Assembly (NCBI RefSeq): GCF_002218065.1 | Contig: NZ_BDUB01000001.1 | Location: 2,445,031-2,509,030, forward strand | Reading direction: 5' to 3' | DNA: 64,000 nt | Source of the DNA: Nodularia sp. NIES-3585 | Lineage (GTDB): Bacteria > Cyanobacteriota > Cyanobacteriia > Cyanobacteriales > Nostocaceae | In this document: one piece after another, positions 61,812-64,000 of the stretch | How positions within the stretch are numbered: the first letter of the stretch is position 1 | Layout of the letters: each line of letters starts with the position of its first letter | Program-made: the position numbers and the translations under genes | The notes under the pieces: model-generated | What the model saw: the letters and a program-made list of their open reading frames with translations, nothing else | The model's database searches: none | Told to the model about the DNA's origin: nothing

Positions 61812-63092
61812 ATGAGCAAAATTGCCGAATCATCTTTGGGTTCAAATATGACATCATCGGTTACTGAGAAAACACCAATTTCAGCCAATGAACGGAGACG
61901 GCACACAGATACGCCCAGTTTATGGATTGCTATAGCTATAAGTTCAGTTTCCTTGCATTTGCTGGTTTTCTGGTTTATGCGTTCATCTAATGTCTTTAAA
62001 CCGTGGTTTCCGGAGCAAAATGAAATAATTGTTCCCATTGAATTTATAGAAATTCCCCCCCCAGAAGAATCATTAGATAAATCTAATTTAGAAGCAGAGA
62101 AAGTCTCTCCTCAACCGTCTGTATCAGCGCCTGCGCCAGAAATTGCTGCACCAACTACACCTAGCAATCAGGATACTGAAACGATAAATTCTGATGCTAG
62201 TTTCCTTGGTGAAAGTGAAAGAGAAACTTCTGAACCTGATACCCAAGTTTTTCCTGAAAAAACAGTTTCAACACCAACGCCAACGCCAATCCCAACGCCA
62301 ACCCCGACACCAACCCCAACAACTCCAGTGGGTAATCTCCCTTGGAACAATCGTGAAGAAGTTGTATTAGGACAAGGACAGCCACTACCAACAGATATTC
62401 CATCTTTTCCATCAGAACTACCAATACTTTCGGAAGCTGAACAAGGCGAAACTGCACGAACTCTAGATGAGGAAATATTACCTACACCCACTGGGGAAAC
62501 TGCACGAACTCTAGATGAGGAAATACCACCTACACCCACTGGAGAAACTGCACAGACTATAGATGAGGAAATATTACCTACACCCATTGGGGAAACTCCA
62601 AGTATTCCGGATGAGGAAATACCACCTACACCCATTGGGGAAACTCCAAGCACTCCGGATGAGGAAATACCATCTACACCCATTGGGGAAATAGCCAACA
62701 CTCCCGCGAAGGAAGGAGCGAGAGTAACATTTACGCCAGTAAATAGAACTGAAGTAGATCAATTAATACAAGAGAGTAGATTAAGTCCTGATGGTATACC
62801 AGATGTTCTAGCTGAACACATACCCAAGGGAAGTAACACCAATTATATTCTGAACGATTCTGTACTTGAGCCTGCACAGTTCCTGGTTAGCTTAGTAATT
62901 GATCACAATGGCAATTTTCAACAGGCTATAGTTTTAGAAATAGAACCAGCCAGACTAAAAAGTAAAAGCAGCTTGTATGAGCAAGTTGTCAAGGATATCT
63001 TCAATAACGATAGGTTTTTGCCGGGAGAAAATAACGATGGCACAAAACCAGAGTGGAGTAATCTGTTTATGCGGATAACGATTCAGCCTTGA
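61812..63092 (+). CDS. TonB-like membrane protein with proline-rich repeats
   Basis: A single membrane helix (about 37-56; SLWIAIAISSVSLHLLVFW) is followed by an extended periplasmic part: Pro/Thr-rich linker (PTPTPIPTPTPTPTPTT, about 157-173), a 16-residue tandem repeat (about 212-300; GETARTLDEEILPTPT type) and a C-terminal domain (about 310-425) ending in MRITIQP, with FLVSLVIDHNGNFQQAIVLE as in TonB C-terminal domains. This is the layout of TonB or an energy-transducing protein spanning the periplasm. It starts 30 bp after cyaC and may be cotranscribed. No outer-membrane receptor lies nearby. The exact partner is unknown. Confidence 0.75.
   Translation: MSKIAESSLGSNMTSSVTEKTPISANERRRHTDTPSLWIAIAISSVSLHLLVFWFMRSSNVFKPWFPEQNEIIVPIEFIEIPPPEESLDKSNLEAEKVSPQPSVSAPAPEIAAPTTPSNQDTETINSDASFLGESERETSEPDTQVFPEKTVSTPTPTPIPTPTPTPTPTTPVGNLPWNNREEVVLGQGQPLPTDIPSFPSELPILSEAEQGETARTLDEEILPTPTGETARTLDEEIPPTPTGETAQTIDEEILPTPIGETPSIPDEEIPPTPIGETPSTPDEEIPSTPIGEIANTPAKEGARVTFTPVNRTEVDQLIQESRLSPDGIPDVLAEHIPKGSNTNYILNDSVLEPAQFLVSLVIDHNGNFQQAIVLEIEPARLKSKSSLYEQVVKDIFNNDRFLPGENNDGTKPEWSNLFMRITIQP
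62445..62711. repeat. 48-bp tandem repeat in the TonB-like gene
   Basis: Five full 48-bp units (62445-62492, 62493-62540, 62541-62588, 62589-62636, 62637-62684) and a partial sixth code for GET(A/P)xTxDEEIxPTPxx. The DNA repeats are highly similar, which favours expansion by slippage. The number of units may vary between strains. Confidence 0.9.
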
Positions 63093-63115
63093 TTGGCTAA
63101 AACAAAATAGGCTCA

Positions 63116-63181
63116 GATCCCCGACTTCTTGTAGACACCCGTAGGGTGGCTTTCCTGAGGGTAGAAGTCGGGGATCTTTTT
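63116..63181 (+). terminator. Long-stem terminator after the TonB-like gene
   Basis: GATCCCCGACTTCT (63116-63129) pairs perfectly with AGAAGTCGGGGATC (63163-63176), and TTTTT follows. The stem is unusually long (14 bp) with a 33-base loop. It serves as a terminator but is also of the common GATCCCCGACTTCT repeat type. Confidence 0.75.
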
Positions 63182-63270
63182 GAGCAACTATAGCAACCGC
63201 CAAGGAGGTTAAGACATAAACAGATAATCAAACTTAGACACCAAAAAGGTTTTATACCAATTCTGTGTAA

Positions 63271-63515
63271 GAGGGTGTTTGAAAAGTCTAATTTATTACT
63301 CACCTTGGCGACTGTAAGTCGCGGCTACACATACAAAACCCGCCTGCGCGGGTTAAAAACCTTAATTTTGCGTTAGTCCGCGGAGGCGGACTTCCCTACG
63401 GAAAGCCGCTACGCGTCATGCTTGTGTAGTAGCGTATCGCTAACGCGAAGCGTAGCCATATTATATTCGCCCTTAGCGTAGCGTGGCGTTAGCCATAAAC
63501 TTTTCAAACATCCTC
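63271..63515. mobile_element. 245-bp MITE with TAA target duplication
   Basis: The termini are GAGGGTGTTTGAAAAGT (63271-63287) and the complement of ACTTTTCAAACATCCTC (63499-63515), 16 of 17 matching. TAA occurs directly outside both ends (63268-63270 and 63516-63518), the three-base T-N-A duplication typical of IS5-group transposition. The interior has GC-rich hairpin words (GCGGGTTAAAAACC, CCGCGGAGGCGGAC, CGCTACGCG) and no gene. The transposase would be supplied in trans. Confidence 0.85.
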
Positions 63516-63594
63516 TAAGGATGCGCTGAAATATGAGGAGGAACTAACCACAAAGGACACATTCGCGTAGCGTCTCCCCTTGGGAGAAGGACAC

Positions 63595-63690
63595 AAAGAA
63601 AGAAAGAAGGAAAGAAGGAAAGAAATTTAGCGCAACTTTATAAAGAAATGGTATTAACCCACTCCCCACTCCCTACTCCCTACTCCCCAG
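63595..63690. repeat. Purine-rich repeat and CCCCACT array
   Basis: A run of GAAA and GAAG units (AAAGAAAGAAAGAAGGAAAG, about 63595-63625) is followed by a short array of CCCCACT/CCCTACT heptamers (63660-63690). The second is the same unit as at 29815-30105. Confidence 0.75.
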
Positions 63691-63695
63691 CTATA

Positions 63696-64000
63696 TCAAT
63701 CAGCTTGGGGATATTCATCCCATAATTTCGTAGTTTCACGTAAACTTCCGTGATTACCATTACCTAAAATTAAATGATCTAATAAGGGGATACCTAAAAG
63801 CTCCGCCCCTGCTAACAATTGACGCGTTAATTCTATATCTTCCTCACTAGGTTCTACATTACCTGAAGGGTGATTATGAGCAATAATTGCCCGTGTTGCT
63901 CCTTGACGAATGATTTCTCGAAAAATGTCACGGGGAGATGCTAAGGTTTCTGTGGCAGTACCAATGGTAATTACTTGGGTTCCCAATAAGCGATTTTTGA
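63696..64000 (-). CDS. radC: RadC/JAB-domain DNA repair-associated protein, C-terminal part (runs off right edge)
   Basis: The minus-strand frame continues to the window edge, upstream through [13 protein letters not shown], so the start is outside. The visible part holds the JAMM/MPN motif of the RadC family: [20 protein letters not shown] with the two metal-binding His and the Asp, followed by [19 protein letters not shown]. These are the C-terminal features of RadC, which are predicted to be a metalloprotease-like fold; the cellular role is uncertain despite the name. It is separated from the MITE region by a heptamer array. Confidence 0.92.
   Translation of the reverse strand, partial: KNRLLGTQVITIGTATETLASPRDIFREIIRQGATRAIIAHNHPSGNVEPSEEDIELTRQLLAGAELLGIPLLDHLILGNGNHGSLRETTKLWDEYPQAD

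Noticed and set aside
62168-62701. 177-codon minus-strand frame in the TonB-like gene
   Set aside because: Antisense shadow of the 48-bp repeat (GISSSGVLGVSPMGV units); the plus-strand protein has a membrane helix and TonB-like end.

Overview
The window comes from a filamentous, probably heterocyst-forming cyanobacterium (Nostocales: Nostoc, Anabaena, Nodularia or a relative). The evidence is dense HIP1 octamers (GCGATCGC), heptanucleotide tandem repeats of the CCCCACT, TTAGTCA and TAATTCG types, and marker genes: psb27, ndhF1/ndhD1, a CyaC-type adenylate cyclase, a cyanobacterial RNase E with its polyarginine tail, rbcR, DUF1830, DUF3318 and DUF4079. No rRNA or tRNA gene was recognised.

Layout. 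1-5770 (minus): a B12-binding radical SAM/DUF2344 protein, rne and the start of rnhB. 6430-9583: a small conserved protein, then an LL-diaminopimelate aminotransferase gene split by a tnpB-only IS200/IS605-type element. 9610-13550: a conserved hypothetical gene, clpS, a CPBP membrane protease, a pentapeptide-repeat protein and a DICT-domain protein. 13928-17262: a second radical SAM protein, DUF1830, DUF4079 and a 38-residue small protein. 17741-20656: a phosphate-sensing operon (PhoB/SphR, PhoR/SphS, PhoU). 21781-25212: a Crp-type regulator, an SLH/OprB porin, a zinc-ribbon protein and DUF3318. 25383-28490: two lipid-linked-sugar-type glycosyltransferases. 28625-32394: cofH, psb27 and a GHL10-type protein. 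32470-36624: polA with a second tnpB element directly upstream of its start codon. 37235-41506: a PEP-CTERM protein, a HAD hydrolase, a stand-alone DALR domain and a Crp-type regulator. 41894-44737: a Ser/Thr kinase with a TPR-periplasmic-binding-protein fusion. 44975-52759: rbcR, an NnrU/Z-ISO-like protein, a thioredoxin, ndhF1, a broken brnT with its antitoxin partner, and ndhD1. 52863-57709: a PEP-CTERM protein, a decayed ndhD copy, a compound palindromic element, psiE, a TPR protein and a zinc-ribbon membrane protein. 58368-64000: cyaC, a TonB-like protein with a 48-bp tandem repeat, a MITE with a TAA target duplication, and the end of radC.

How the parts fit. rne/rnhB is an RNA-processing operon. 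phoB-phoR-phoU forms one signalling unit, and psiE may also relate to phosphate. ndhF1 and ndhD1 encode proton-pumping subunits of NDH-1. CyaC would supply cAMP, and a Crp-type palindrome lies upstream of the small gene at 6430. Much of the intergenic DNA is mobile or repetitive.

The most notable observations are: the frame-exact, apparently scarless tnpB insertion in dapL, whose own right end supplies a ribosome binding site for the downstream half; the tnpB element sitting in the polA leader; the single-base frameshift in brnT; the ndhD relic; three inverted-repeat miniature elements; repeats that became part of rne and phoR coding sequence; and two intergenic regions with perfect hairpins that may encode structured RNA. 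Nothing here is clearly a wholly new defence or biosynthetic system.
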